A stretch of DNA of 64,000 bases from Thinopyrum elongatum (GCA_011799875.1 CM022297.1:443163292-443227291), one strand, 5' to 3'. Shown: positions 47,496 through 57,997, counted from the stretch's first letter. Made by a program: numbers and translations. The notes: generated by a model from the letters alone, not told the origin.

Positions 47496-49321
47496 CCTTA
47501 AGTACATATGAAAAAGAATGTCTCGCGATTCTCATGGCGGTCAACAAGTGGCGACCTTACCTACAGCACCAGCATTTTGTGATCCGCACCGATCAACAAG
47601 CCCTTCTACACTTGACTGAGCAACGATTGAGCACTGGGATCCAACACAAAGCTTTTGTCAAGCTCATGGGACTTGATTACACTATCCAGTATAAAAAAGG
47701 AATTACTAACGCAGCAGCTGATGCTTTATCGCGCCGTGAACATGGGGCTCCATTGCTGGCAATTTCGACAGTGGTGCCTTCCTGGCTCGAGACCCTGGTG
47801 GATGGGTACAACGAGGATCCTGAGACAAAGCGGTTACTACAACAATTGGCTGTCACCTCCCCGAATGCTCAGGGTTATTCTCTCGAAGCGGGAGTGATCC
47901 GATACAAGAGCCATATCTGGGTGGGACAGAACCTGCTGGCTCAACAACATATCCTGCAATCCTTACACGCAAGCGCATTGGGAGGGCACTCAAGGGCTCT
48001 GGCAACATATCAGCGTATGAAGAAGCTTTTCGCATGGCCGCGGCTCAAACTGTCAGTCACTGAATATGTTCAGAGTTGCGATATCTGTCAGCGGGCGAAG
48101 ACTGAACACTGTCGCAAACCAAGGCCGCTTCACTCGCATGAGATACCTCCACATCCATGGCATACCATCAGTTGGGATTTCGTAGAAGGGCTACCATCTT
48201 CTCAAGGCTATGAAGTGATCCTAGTTGTGATCGACAAATTCACCAAGTTTGCACATTTTCTGCCGCTTAAGCACGCGTACATAGCCCTGCAAGTGGCTCA
48301 GTTGTTCTTTGACCACGTATATCGACTTCATGGTATGCCTACTCGTATCATCTCTGACCGTGACCCCGTGTTTACTAGCTTGTTTTGGCAATAGTTGTTC
48401 CATCTTTCAGACACCCTTCTGAATATGAGCTCGGCACGTCACACGGAGACAGATGGCCAGACAGAGAGGTTAAATCAATGCCTCGAGGCATTTCTTCGCT
48501 GCTCTACGCACGATGCTCCAGCCAAGTGGGCGAAATGGCTAGCTCTCGCCGAATATTGGTACAACACCACGTATCATACGGCGGCTGGGCTTACTCCATT
48601 TGAAGCTCTGTACGGGTATGAGCCTCGTCTGTTTGGCATTACTGCTCCAGCCACCAGTGGAGACCTGAGGGAGCTGATCGCGGAAAGAGAATCCATGACA
48701 GAACTCCTCCGTCAACACCTTCAGAATGCTCAACAGCGCATGAAGAAACAGGCAGACAAAAATCGCAGCGAACGCGCGTTTCAAGTGGGGGATCGGGTCT
48801 TTCTCAAGGTGCAGCCTTATCTGCAAACCTCGTTGGCTGCGCGTCGCAAAAAGAAATTGTCGCTGAAGTACTACAGACCGTATACAGTGTTGAGTCGGGT
48901 GGGAGCTGTGGCATACAAGCTTGATTTGCCAGCCAGTTCCAGAATCCATAACGTGTTTCATGTTTCACAGCTGAAGAAACAAGTACCGCCCAAGGTGATC
49001 AGCGAGCCGGACATGTCCATGGTTGCTCCAAGAACGCTGTGTCTTCTCCGTCCTGATGCACTGGTGCGAGCGCAGCTCTTCCAGCGCGGTGGCAAGTTGA
49101 AGCCTCGCCTCAAGGTGCGTTGGACTGGTCGAAGTGAAGATCATGATACCTGGGAGGAAGCTTTTGTTCTGCACCAACAGTTTCCTACTCACCCGGCTTG
49201 GGGTCAAGCCAAGCGGCAAGGGGTGGGGAATGTCATGTGGTGGCCCAACCCAGGGAGAAGGCCCAAGGCCTCAAGACGCAGTCGCCAGCTCGATCGAGCC
49301 TGGCGGGCCCAACAAGCCTAG
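47496..49321 (+). pseudogene. Reina-like RNase H, integrase and chromodomain (one stop)
   Basis: Continues the RNase H frame after the solo LTR (YEKECLAIL, then RTDQQALL, ending AADALSRRE). Integrase follows with its zinc domain (HASALGGHS ... CDICQRAK) and core: first Asp in WDFVEGLP, second in ISDRDPVF, Glu in TDGQTERLN. A TAG at 48392-48394 separates second Asp from Glu, and the frame after it is open to 49321. The C-terminal module includes GDRVFLKVQPY and a chromodomain-like segment (LKVRWTGRSEDHDTWEEAF) that in chromoviruses steers integration by binding chromatin marks. The 3' LTR starts within this reading frame, so the ORF ends inside the LTR. Confidence 0.9.
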
Positions 49322-49488
49322 TAGACGACGACCAGCGACAGGGAGGGGAATAAGTAGGTGGAGCACCGGAAAGAAAATGTCGAGAATTAGCACTCTGTCA
49401 TCGTTTACCTTTCCTTCTTCCCCAATCCTTCCTCTGAAATTCGGGATTGTAATCAAAGAAAGAGTAAGACCCTAGCGGGGGCATAACA
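49231..49488 (+). repeat. 3' LTR of the Reina-like element
   Basis: 258 bp partner of 40354-40610, preceded by a purine-rich tract and followed by GTGGT, the altered target duplication. Confidence 0.9.
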
Positions 49489-49603
49489 GTGGTTGTGCGG
49501 ACGGACAAATAGGGGATCAAAACGGACACGTCTAGTCACTGATCGGGCGCGTCCACGGGCGTTTGAGGGGTTGAATTAGAGGTGGTGGTTGTGGATGCTC
49601 TAA

Positions 49604-50703
49604 AGGTGAAGGAGTTGCCGGCCAGTCAATGACAGCGAAGCCTCCTTCGGGAAGGCCAATATCTGCATGCAAGATGCGAAAACCCTGCGCATCTTGGTCC
49701 GAATTCATTCACGTGCACATGCGTACCCAAACAAACAAAGAAGAAGAATTCACACCTGCGTGTCATGGCCCATATGGAGTACTGCTACTCAGGATTGTGT
49801 CATGCGCATTTTCCGCACGAGGGCTAGCGACCGTGTGTGTGGAGGATCCATCCAAATCGTACAAAATGTCGCATCGAGTTGGAGTAGCAACGGTACGTGA
49901 TGAAAGAACGACGAGGCGTACGTGCCGACCTCGCGCGTCGTGTCATGTGGGAATCAACTGTGATCGTAAAACAAGATGTCTAGCCGGGAGGATGCGGACG
50001 CTTGAGAAAACGAATCTTGTTTTGTTTTCGCGCACACACCGCGCCATTGTGGAGGTGGAGCAGACCTCGGCGGTCGCCGGACAAAACCCTGGCGCCAAGT
50101 GGACGTGCCGGCATCCAAAGCCGATGACCCCATCGGCCCGGCAGTCGTCACCACCGCCGCATTCCATGCCGTAGATGTGAATTCTATCAAGATACGTCGC
50201 ACGTACTAGATGTGTGCATATGCTGTGAGCGCCTCTCTTTTTCTGTATTTTCGCAAAGGACAAATGAAACGGGGTACTAGTACGTATTATTGTGGCCAGA
50301 GTGACATGCGGCTATAGGAATACCGTTGCGGTCTCGCACCCAGACAAATCATTCGACTGTAGCAACGAATCGGCATGCTTCACGTGGTACACTTAATTAG
50401 TTGGCCGTGAAGTACGAGACGTGACTGGTGCAAAATGCCTCAATCGGAACCCTTCTCGTGCAAGGAAAAAAGAAAGAAAAATTAGTTTCCTGCTCATCCT
50501 CAACCAGAAGAATTAGAAGGGGTAGATTTTTTTCCTTTTCACCCAAATATTACCACAAAATGGAGAGGGATCAGATCTCGCGCGGACTGGACGGCTCGGA
50601 CTACTTGTCTTCAGCCAGGTGGCTCGGCTATTTTGTTTCCAGGCATCCCTAGGAGACCTCTGCCAAACCTACGTATTGTCTTCACCCACCTGGGTTTCAG
50701 ATA
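49604..50703. other. Low-copy intergenic DNA
   Basis: About 1.1 kb with balanced base composition and no transposon ends. A 181-codon frame (49629-50174) and frames on the opposite strand show no recognisable domain and no supporting signals. I see no gene here. Confidence 0.5.
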
Positions 50704-50705
50704 TA

Positions 50706-50993
50706 CTCTATTCTTTCCGTCCATGAAGAAATGTACATATATAAATTTTAGGACAAATTATGGTGTGAGGTAAATCAGAAAGGTATAAACCACCATCTCT
50801 TTTCTTTTTAATTACCCCACCTCCAATGAACAACGAAAGTAAGGAGACCATATGTTGAATGTTATTGGACTTAATTACCATGTGATGAGAGAGAAATGTT
50901 TTTTCTACTCTAAAGTGCACTCGCAAGATAGAAGTACACTCTTTTGTGGATAAATTTTAAATGTCAAATGTACATATTCGTGGACGGAAGGAG
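50706..50993. mobile_element. Stowaway-type (Tc1/Mariner) MITE
   Basis: The right end GGACGGAAGGAG (50982-50993) and left end CT-rich TTTCCGTCC (50712-50720) form inverted repeats, flanked by TA. The arms extend inward as TCCATGAAG...ATGTACATAT and ATGTACATATTCGTGGA. The CTCCxTCCGTCC consensus and TA target fit Stowaway. No coding region. Confidence 0.7.
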
Positions 50994-51131
50994 TACCTCT
51001 TTTCCATCGTCGAACACGTGCCACGTGTTGATGAGTATTGTTAGCTGTCGTCGACCAGGTGGTTGTTAATAAGTATTGTTTGGATGTTAAGCATAGTATT
51101 AGTATGTTCATGTTAATGGTTGTTAATGGTA

Positions 51132-51214
51132 CTCTCCCTGTAAACAAATATAAGACGTTTTAGATCACTAAAGTAGTCACCTAAGACGTCTTATATTTAT
51201 TTACGAAGAAGTAG
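51132..51214. mobile_element. Stowaway-type MITE, about 83 bp, hairpin
   Basis: The left end CTCTCCCTGTAAACAAATAT and right end ATTTATTTACGAAGAAGTAG are imperfect inverted repeats flanked by TA. The centre is TTTAGATCACTAAAGTAGT, typical of short Triticeae Stowaway elements. Confidence 0.75.
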
Positions 51215-51371
51215 TAGTTAGCTGTTGCTCCATTTTTTTTTTAATATATCATACACATGGTATAAGACGTTTTAGATCACTAAAGTAGTCACCTAAGACG
51301 TCTTATATTTATTTACGAAGAAGTAGTAGTTAGCTGTTGCTCCATTTTTTTTTAATATATCATACACATGG
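51149..51371. repeat. Tandem duplication of 112 bp spanning part of the MITE
   Basis: Unit 1 (51149-51260) and unit 2 (51261-51371) are identical apart from one T in a poly-T run. Each begins at TATAAGACG inside the MITE and ends ATACACATGG in flanking DNA, so the duplication happened after MITE insertion and is recent. Confidence 0.9.
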
Positions 51372-52092
51372 TCGTCTTGTGGTATTTTCGGGGTAAGGAA
51401 AATCCATGACACACTTGGCAACTTTCGCATTATTTGAGAGTAGATAAGTAATCGTGCGTTGCCACGGGTAGCGAAAAATAAAATATATTGAGACACTAAT
51501 TAACCAACTTTCCTGTAATCATTGTGTTCCCTTAACCACTCTTCTCTAGAAAGAAACTTGCATGTAGTCTGGTACCAAAATAGACATAACCATGCTCATC
51601 TAGGTACCACAAAAAAAAACTTATATAGTAAACATCAAATGCTCATTTTTAGCCATTTAACCAAAATGACAGATGGACCGGAGATGTGTTGTTTTTGCAA
51701 AGTTAATACCTTAAGAGAATCATAAAGCTACAGTCAGACTCAAGAAAGTTTTGTAGAAGAACATGAAAAACAACAAGTGTTTGGTTATAACGAAGCAGAA
51801 GGCTACATGAATCGGTTCGTCTTAACAACATATCGAAGTCTACAGCGTCGTAGTGATGGTAGGGCTCCACGCCATTGCGCGCCCAGTCGTCCACGATGCC
51901 GTCATCTAGGTCGTGGTGCGAGGCAACGAGCTCGCATCGTGCTCCATGTCCGTGAGAGAGCGGACTCGAGAGAGAGCTGGGCGAGGCAGTGGAGATGCTA
52001 CACGCGCTCGGGGCGTCTAGGGTTTTGGCGTGGAGAATTTGGACTCTCCCCTTGCCATCGCCATGGACGGGAAAGAGGAAGCGAACGCCTTC
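51372..52092. other. Low-copy DNA, no gene confirmed
   Basis: 721 bp. A minus-strand open frame (148 codons, 52149-51703) crosses into the solo LTR and has an acidic HDLDDGIVDDWARNGVE-like stretch. I do not recognise it. It might be the edge of a gene broken by the LTR at 52093, but the flank at 54305 does not obviously continue it. Confidence 0.35.
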
Positions 52093-53163
52093 TGTTGGGA
52101 AACATAGTAAAAAACAAAAAGAAATCATCATATGATCAACCAAGAACACTATGAAGATGCAATAATGGTTTAGATCAGATCGTTACCAACTCCGAGTTGC
52201 AGCGGAAGAAGATGAGTCGGTGTAGATAATACTTGAAGTCCCTCGAACTGTTCACGAATGATCCCTCAAAAGGAAGACCGAAAGCACGACCTCTCCACAA
52301 TTTGCAAGCGTACGGTGTTCATGATCCGGCAACGCTTCACCGTCCAGAGCTAATCATCGCCGGAAAATTAGAGGGAGAAAATTAAAATCACACTGGGCTT
52401 CTAATTATGAGGACTAGAGAGGATTAGATCTAGCTCTAATTGGATCAACTAGAATTAGAACTATAGAAGTAGAGGAGGCTCCAAAACTTATCTACAAGGG
52501 AAAAATCCTCAAGTATATATGGGTTGGAAGGAGGGAAGGGGCACCACACAAGGGGGAAAGGTTTCCCTCCCCCTTGTGCCAACCTAGGAGGAGGAATCCC
52601 CCTCCAATTCGGCCTCCCTTGGCTTCTCCAAGAAGCTAAGGGGGCGCCTCCCTCTATTGGGCCACACAGGCCCAATATGCTTTCCACCACTTGGTCTTTT
52701 AAGACCCATTGATATTTAATTAAATATGAAAGCCTCCTAATTATTATTAGAGCCTTTCATTATTAATTTAGCATCTTCGGAAACATTTTCCACATGTATA
52801 TTATTTACCGATATTACCCAGTAAACCCCGAACCCCTTCTAGTGTCCCCGAAACGCTTCCGGTTTCTCTCGAAACTATTTCGAATATTAATGAAACAATT
52901 TCATAAATATTTCCTCATTACCCCTGTCCTACTAACACTCAGCAGATCATGATTACCTTAAGCTTGTGACCCTGTAGGTTCGGTAAAACATAGACATAAA
53001 CAAAATCCCTTTCATTCAATGACCGATAACGGAACCGTGGACATCCATATTGATCCCTACGAGTACAGCAATGGCATTCGAGTGAATCTTTGGTTATCAT
53101 GTGATATTCCCTTTACTTCACGATACTTTACAAAACCCAAGGTGAGATATATATATATATATA

Positions 53164-53549
53164 GGGTCGCGCTATTCGTCACCCTGGGTGAGGAATAGTT
53201 ATTCTTCACCGCCTCTCTATTTTGAGGTCAATGCACCGTATTTTTAGGTTTCGTAAATTTTGCCTTATTTCATACGTAAAAAGAGAACGTAAGAAAATAT
53301 ATACTCGCCGTAAAAAATATTTTATGTTACGTAAAATTACGAACGTAAAAACATAGTGTAAAACATACATAAAATGCGATATTTCTGGTCTTATGACCTA
53401 TTTTTTTTGTTTTCTTATACCAAATTTTACGTAGTGAATCAATATGAATGTAACTATTTGTATTCCAAACGTAATTTATTTATGAAGCGATCGTAAGATT
53501 ACCTCGGGTGAAGAATAACTTATTCTGCACCCTGGATGATGAATAGGAT

Positions 53550-53552
<3 letters not shown>
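53164..53552. mobile_element. MITE with about 45-bp imperfect TIRs inside the copia LTR
   Basis: The left end (CTATTCGTCACCC..., then GTTATTCTTCACC) and right end (GGTGAAGAATAAC..., then GATGATGAATAG) are inverted repeats over about 45 bp. It sits between two TA tracts, so it inserted in or next to a TA microsatellite. The interior is AT-rich and noncoding. Superfamily not assigned. Confidence 0.7.

Positions 53553-53605
<53 letters not shown>
53553..53605. repeat. (TA)n microsatellite
   Basis: About 26 uninterrupted TA units at the right border of the MITE. A shorter run (53147-53163) lies at its left border. Confidence 0.95.
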
Positions 53606-53607
<2 letters not shown>

Positions 53608-54304
53608 GTATGTATCCTCTTGAGTTATTCTCATGCTCACTATACTGGTCTCCTCGTTACTGGTTTTGTTCTTATTTCTCGTTGACATGTTCCGGCATCC
53701 CTGTGACCTAGTCACCTGTGTCTGGCCAGACGATGATGGATGCCTTCACATAAAGAAGGCCCTAAGAATATCTCTCCATCGTCGGAGGAGCAAATTCCAT
53801 TCTTGAGCTATCTAGCCCCTTGTCAAACTTTTCGATGAACCTGTAAGTTGTCATTATGACGTTTGAACGACCCCAAAGTCCATCGTGCGGTAAGAAGAGA
53901 CTACAATACTCTCATGGTCTAAGGAACTAAATCACACGTTAACCCTCTGCGTTATAACAATTGACTTGTGACGATAATATCTCAAAGTGTAACAAATAAG
54001 TTTGGGTTGATTCAATATGATCATTCTTCCAACGTCATATTCTCAAAGTTGTTTTAGAACTATTGTTACACTTAACGATATCCTAAGATCTGAAAAACAT
54101 GATCACCAACAGTGCTTGAGCTAGTCTTAGAGGCGAGACTGGGAACCATATTTTACCGTTTATCATTCCACACGTGCATATGAGTTTTCCACCGAATGAC
54201 ATGTTCCCGGATCATAGCAGTTATAGCGTAAAATATAAACTCATAATTATAAACATGAAAATATAATAATACAATATTATTGCATCTAGGGCATATTTCC
54301 AACA

Positions 54305-55326
54305 ACTTCCCCGTGGTCACCAGTGTGAGAGGAGGACGACTGTGGGAGGCGTCAGAGTGATTTTTCAAACACAAGGGCGGCGAACGGCAAGCTGAACAGG
54401 AGCCCCAACAGCCCCATCCACCCACCCACCAATCTCCTCCAATGCTCATGTTTGACGCGTGTTCATGAAGTTCATGTGCGAGCGGGAAACCCCTGAAGTC
54501 CGGAGGCTCTCGTACGTAGTGAGAACGGCCAGGACTGTTTTGCGGCGCTCGACCTCGCTTTGGCAGGTCTATCTTCATCTCTAGCCGCATTGGAGAGGAC
54601 GGGAGGGCTATAGCGATGGGAGGGATGGGATCGACAGAGAAGAGAGAATAGGAAGGCGAGCGGGCAAGCCAATTGTGCGTGTTTATTTTCCTTTTCCCTC
54701 AGCGGATGGTATCTGCGTAAGCCAGATTTACCATGACTAGTTTTTACTTCCAACTTTGTTTATTTGTTCGTTTTGTGTGTTGGGATCATAATATGAGAAT
54801 TAAAGCAGGAAGATTGGACTTTTTTATCCGAGGGCTCGCGCTGCACAAACCTAAGAATCAAAAATTCCAATTTCTGTTGTAAGTTGGTAAGTAGTCAGAC
54901 AAGAGACTTTTGTAGTAATTTGGTAAGACAAGAAAAGATATATAATTTTTGCTGTATTAGAAAAGTTGTAATTGTGATTCAATAGTGGTGATAACAATAG
55001 ATAATAAATGGCGTAGTCTGCAGGATTAGCGATTTGTTATTGAGGAATATATTATTTTGTTTTCGAGGTTACTGGGGAAAATCTTCTATCTGTCTTTTAG
55101 GAAGATGATCTCACATCTATGGTGCAATTTTTGAATTCTTAATTACCTAATATTTACATGATTGAATTAAATCATCACCTGCTAAAGCAAGCACGAAAAA
55201 ACGAACAAGGAGGGTCAGGAAAATCGACTCGGTACTAGCGGGAGCGAGAAAAAATCAGCATGAGGGGGATGAGAGGTGGTGCAAAACTAAACTGGTAAGA
55301 CGGGACTATCAACTGGACGTGGAGTA
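54305..55326. other. Intergenic DNA without recognised features
   Basis: About 1.0 kb. The left 450 bp are moderately GC-rich with short open frames on the minus strand (for example 54753-54472), none recognisable. The rest is AT-rich. Confidence 0.5.
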
Positions 55327-55665
55327 TCTGAGCTCGAGCTCAAATGTGCTCAGATGAACAGTAAAATAAAAATGGGTTTTTTTCTGGTCAATTTTGATAA
55401 ATATTCTAACTGCTTGCAAATTTTCATCATGATATCATACTGGTGGACGACATGACAAAAAAAATCGATGCTCCGAAAATGCTACTTTCAAAAGCATTTG
55501 GAGCACTGATTTTAATTTTTTTTTTCCCACAGCTTTCATGAATATGATCTCACGATGAAAATTTGCAAGCACTTAGAATATTTGTCAAATTTTACCATAA
55601 AAAAATTCTGTTATTTTTATTTTTATTTTACTGTTCATCCGAACTCATTTGAGCTCGAGCTCAGA
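55327..55665. mobile_element. Foldback element with arms of about 150 bp
   Basis: TCTGAGCTCGAGCTCAAATG at the left is matched by its complement at the right (CATTTGAGCTCGAGCTCAGA). The pairing continues inward through GATGAACAGTAAAATAAAAA, then CTTGCAAATTTTCATC and ATGATATCAT/ATGATCTCAC. A transcript would form a long imperfect hairpin. No clear target duplication and no coding region. It lies about 630 bp upstream of the decarboxylase gene. Confidence 0.8.
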
Positions 55666-55789
55666 AGGGTTCTTTCCCTATCAACTCCCCTTTCATAATA
55701 TAATAGGATCCTGAGTAGAGTAGTATGCACTAGTATTTGGGATTATTAAGATATGAAAAATCGAAAATCCTACAGGTACGGGCCCTACT

Positions 55790-55816
55790 CCCCCCCCCCC
55801 CCCCCCCCCCCCCCCC
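55790..55816 (+). repeat. Run of 27 C
   Basis: Uninterrupted homopolymer about 480 bp upstream of the decarboxylase ATG. Length may be affected by sequencing or assembly. Confidence 0.95.
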
Positions 55817-56187
55817 AACTCCAATCGTCAAACCCCACGTTGGATAGTACGTAACCTTTGATAAAAGAAATTACGTACGGGTAGCAAAGCCCTTGAAAAA
55901 TAGGACCATGATAAGTGTCACACATGGCAAATTCGAACGTTTTTTATGGTAAATTTAGTGACGTGAGGATGACAAGTTTAGTTGTCAAGCATGATAACTT
56001 TCTTCTCGGATGGCAAGTTTCGGTTTATTTTTTGGATTTGTGTTTTTTTTCAGATGACAACTTTAGTTGTATAAACATTAGGCTCGAGTGTTTCATGCCA
56101 CAGATATGACATTTATCATTTGAGGAAATATACGGCGTGGGAGTATCATTTTGAGGAAAAATATGCATGCAGCGATTCACGCCGGCC

Positions 56188-56194
56188 TTTAAAT
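56188..56194 (+). promoter_or_regulatory. Candidate TATA box of the decarboxylase gene
   Basis: TTTAAAT in a locally AT-rich spot after GCCGGCC, 100 bp upstream of the ATG. This would give a 5' UTR of about 70 nt. An ATGCATGC motif (56163-56170), resembling the RY element, lies just upstream. Inferred from position only. Confidence 0.45.
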
Positions 56195-56293
56195 GAGCCA
56201 CATTCCACGGCTTCTTCACTCAGTGTAGAGTCAGAGGCTACCAACCCAGTGTAGGCACTCCACTCGATCAGCTCTGGCTCCTGCCCCCCTGCC

Positions 56294-57997
56294 ATGGCAA
56301 GCTTCAACCACGCCAACGAGACCGCCCGGGAGACCGGCTCTCCCCCGGCTGCGGCTGCTACGCCTACGCTTGGAGTTGGACCCCTTCCGCTAGACGCCGG
56401 CGAGTTCCGGCGTCAGGGACGTCAAGTTATCGACTTCATCGCAGACTACTACGACCGCATTGACGAGTACCCTGTTCGCCCGACCGTCGCTCCCGGGTTC
56501 CTAGCCCGGCAGCTTCCCGACACGGCGCCGTCGTGGCCGGAGCCCGACGCGCTCGCCTCGGCGCTGCGCGACGTCCGGGACCTCATCCTTCCCGGCGTCA
56601 CCCACTGGCAGAGCCCCCGTCATTTCGCGCACTTCGCGGCGACGGCCAGCAACGTGGGCGCGCTCGGCGAGGCCCTCGCCGCGGGCCTCAACATCAACCC
56701 TTTCACCTGGGCCGCCTCGCCGGCGGCCACCGAGCTCGAGGTCGTTGTTACAGATTGGCTGGGTAAGGCGCTACACCTCCCGGAGCAGCTGCTCTTCTGC
56801 GGTGGCGGCGGCGGCACGCTGCTGGGGACTTCGTGCGAGGCCATGCTCTGCACCATCGTCGCCGCGAGGGACCGGAAGCTCGCCGAAGTAGGAGGCGAGG
56901 AGAGGATGGGCGACCTCGTCGTCTACTGCTCCGACCAGACTCACTTCTCGTTCAAGAAGGCCGCGCACGTTGCCGGCATTCGCCGGGCGAACTGCCGGGT
57001 GATACCGACGTGCCGCGAGAGCGGCTTCACGCTGTCGCCAGCTGCACTGCAGGCCGCCGTGCGCGCCGACGAGGCGGCGGGGAAAGTCCCACTGTTCCTG
57101 TGCGCGACGGTGGGGACCACGCCGACTGCGGCGGTCGACCCTCTCCGCGAGCTGTGCGCCGCAGTGGCGGGGCACGGCGTGTGGGTACACGTGGACGCAG
57201 CCTACGCCGGCGCCGCGTGCATTTGCCCGGAGTTCAGTCACATCGCCGCGGGCGCTGAGGCCGTGGACTCGTTCAGCACGAACCCACACAAGTGGCTCCT
57301 GGCCAACATGGACTGCTGCGCGCTGTGGGTGCGGCGTCCCGCGGCGCTCGTGGCGGCGCTCGGCACCGACGATGACGTGATCCTCAAGGACGCGGCGGCG
57401 TCGGCCGTCGTGGACTACAAGGACTGGCAGGTGGCGCTCAGCCGCCGGTTCCGCGCGCTGAAGCTGTGGCTCGTGCTCCGCTACCACGGCATCGAGGGCC
57501 TCCGCGGCTTCGTGCGCGCCCACGTGCGCATGGCCGCGGCCTTCGAGGCCATGGTGCGCGCCGACCCGCGGTTCGAGGTGCCCGTGCCGGCGCGGTTCGG
57601 GCTCGTGTGCTTCCGCCTCCGCCCCGCCGATGACGGCACGGCCGAGGCCACGACGAACGAGCTCAACCGGAGGCTGCTGGAGGCGGTGAACGCGACGGGG
57701 CGCACGTACATGAGCTGCGCGGTGGTGGGCGGCATGTACGTGCTGCGGTGCGCCATCGGGAACTCGCTGACGGAGGAGCGGCACGTCCGGGAGGCGTGGA
57801 GCGTCGTGCAGGCGCAAGCCGACGCGGCGCTGACCCCGGCGGGCGCCGGCGTCGCTCCGGCTGCTCGTTCGAAGGGGCGTACGGTTCAGGATGCCCGTCG
57901 CGTGGAGACCAGCGTGCATGAGAAATGGCGCTCACCGCCGCGCACTGCGTACCGCGTGATTCGTTCTTACGCGTTGGCTTTCCTCTTGGGTAAATAA
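56294..57997 (+). CDS. TYDC: Aromatic L-amino-acid decarboxylase (tyrosine/tryptophan decarboxylase family)
   Basis: PLP-dependent group II decarboxylase, 567 codons, no introns as is usual for plant TyDC/TDC genes. Members convert tyrosine or tryptophan to tyramine or tryptamine and CO2 in the cytosol, feeding hydroxycinnamoyl-amide defence compounds and serotonin-type products. The ATG is in a good CCATGG context and the N-terminus matches the family. Visible landmarks: FTWAASPAATELE (137-149), DQTHFSF with His217 stacking on PLP, HVDAAYAG with Asp301 holding the ring nitrogen, and NPHKWLL with Lys333 as the PLP Schiff-base lysine. The segment DYKDWQVALSRRFRALK has Ser383 where, as I recall, TyDCs have Ser and TDCs Gly, favouring tyrosine. 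Odd points: the catalytic-loop position before Leu-Lys (DVILKD, residue 363) is Ile instead of the usual Tyr, and about 54 residues after residue 513 look non-homologous. Strong GC bias contrasts with the surrounding DNA. Confidence 0.93.
   Translation: MASFNHANETARETGSPPAAAATPTLGVGPLPLDAGEFRRQGRQVIDFIADYYDRIDEYPVRPTVAPGFLARQLPDTAPSWPEPDALASALRDVRDLILPGVTHWQSPRHFAHFAATASNVGALGEALAAGLNINPFTWAASPAATELEVVVTDWLGKALHLPEQLLFCGGGGGTLLGTSCEAMLCTIVAARDRKLAEVGGEERMGDLVVYCSDQTHFSFKKAAHVAGIRRANCRVIPTCRESGFTLSPAALQAAVRADEAAGKVPLFLCATVGTTPTAAVDPLRELCAAVAGHGVWVHVDAAYAGAACICPEFSHIAAGAEAVDSFSTNPHKWLLANMDCCALWVRRPAALVAALGTDDDVILKDAAASAVVDYKDWQVALSRRFRALKLWLVLRYHGIEGLRGFVRAHVRMAAAFEAMVRADPRFEVPVPARFGLVCFRLRPADDGTAEATTNELNRRLLEAVNATGRTYMSCAVVGGMYVLRCAIGNSLTEERHVREAWSVVQAQADAALTPAGAGVAPAARSKGRTVQDARRVETSVHEKWRSPPRTAYRVIRSYALAFLLGK

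Larger units (their letters stand above)
40354..49488 (+). mobile_element. Reina-like chromovirus (Ty3/gypsy) with 257-bp LTRs
   Basis: Short direct LTRs (40354-40610, 49231-49488; TGTCATGTGG...GCATAACA), flanked by GTGGC (40349-40353) and GTGGT (49489-49493), a TSD with one change. TTTGGTATCAATAG follows the 5' LTR as an iMet-type PBS and a purine tract (AAGGGGTGGGGAA, 49218-49230) precedes the 3' LTR. Without the solo LTR insert the element is about 5.3 kb. Small size, short LTRs and a chromodomain-like C-terminus of integrase fit Reina. It is disabled by stops and frameshifts. Confidence 0.9.
23221..49600. mobile_element. PIF/Harbinger-type DNA element split by two retrotransposons
   Basis: The left end GAGCATCTACAACC (23221-23234) and right end GGTTGTGGATGCTC (49587-49600) are inverted repeats with one mismatch, flanked by TAA at 23218-23220 and 49601-49603, the 3-bp duplication typical of PIF/Harbinger. 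The similarity continues inward: CTCAAACG and GGACGCG occur in matching order at both ends. The element's own DNA is only 23221-23240, 40029-40353 and 49494-49600, about 450 bp. It has no transposase and is therefore a MITE-like derivative. It is the oldest layer of this block. Confidence 0.78.
52093..54304 (-). mobile_element. Ty1/copia solo LTR, BARE/Angela-like
   Basis: Minus-strand LTR running from TGTTGGAAATATGCCC (right end) to CCCAACA (left end), the terminal pattern I associate with BARE-1/Angela/WIS elements. Flanks CCTTC (52088-52092) and ACTTC (54305-54309) are a TSD with one change. About 2.2 kb, including a MITE and a TA repeat (53147-53605) that account for the excess over a usual 1.7-1.8 kb LTR. 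No copia gag or pol adjoins. Confidence 0.8.

Noticed and set aside
49629..50174. 181-codon plus-strand frame as a host gene
   Set aside because: No domain recognised, overlapping frames on the minus strand, and no promoter or poly(A) support.
54153..54590. 145-codon minus-strand frame as a host gene
   Set aside because: It straddles the boundary of the copia solo LTR at 54304, so it is a chance fusion of LTR and flank.
56771..57919. 382-codon minus-strand frame
   Set aside because: Antisense shadow of the decarboxylase gene, caused by its high third-position GC.
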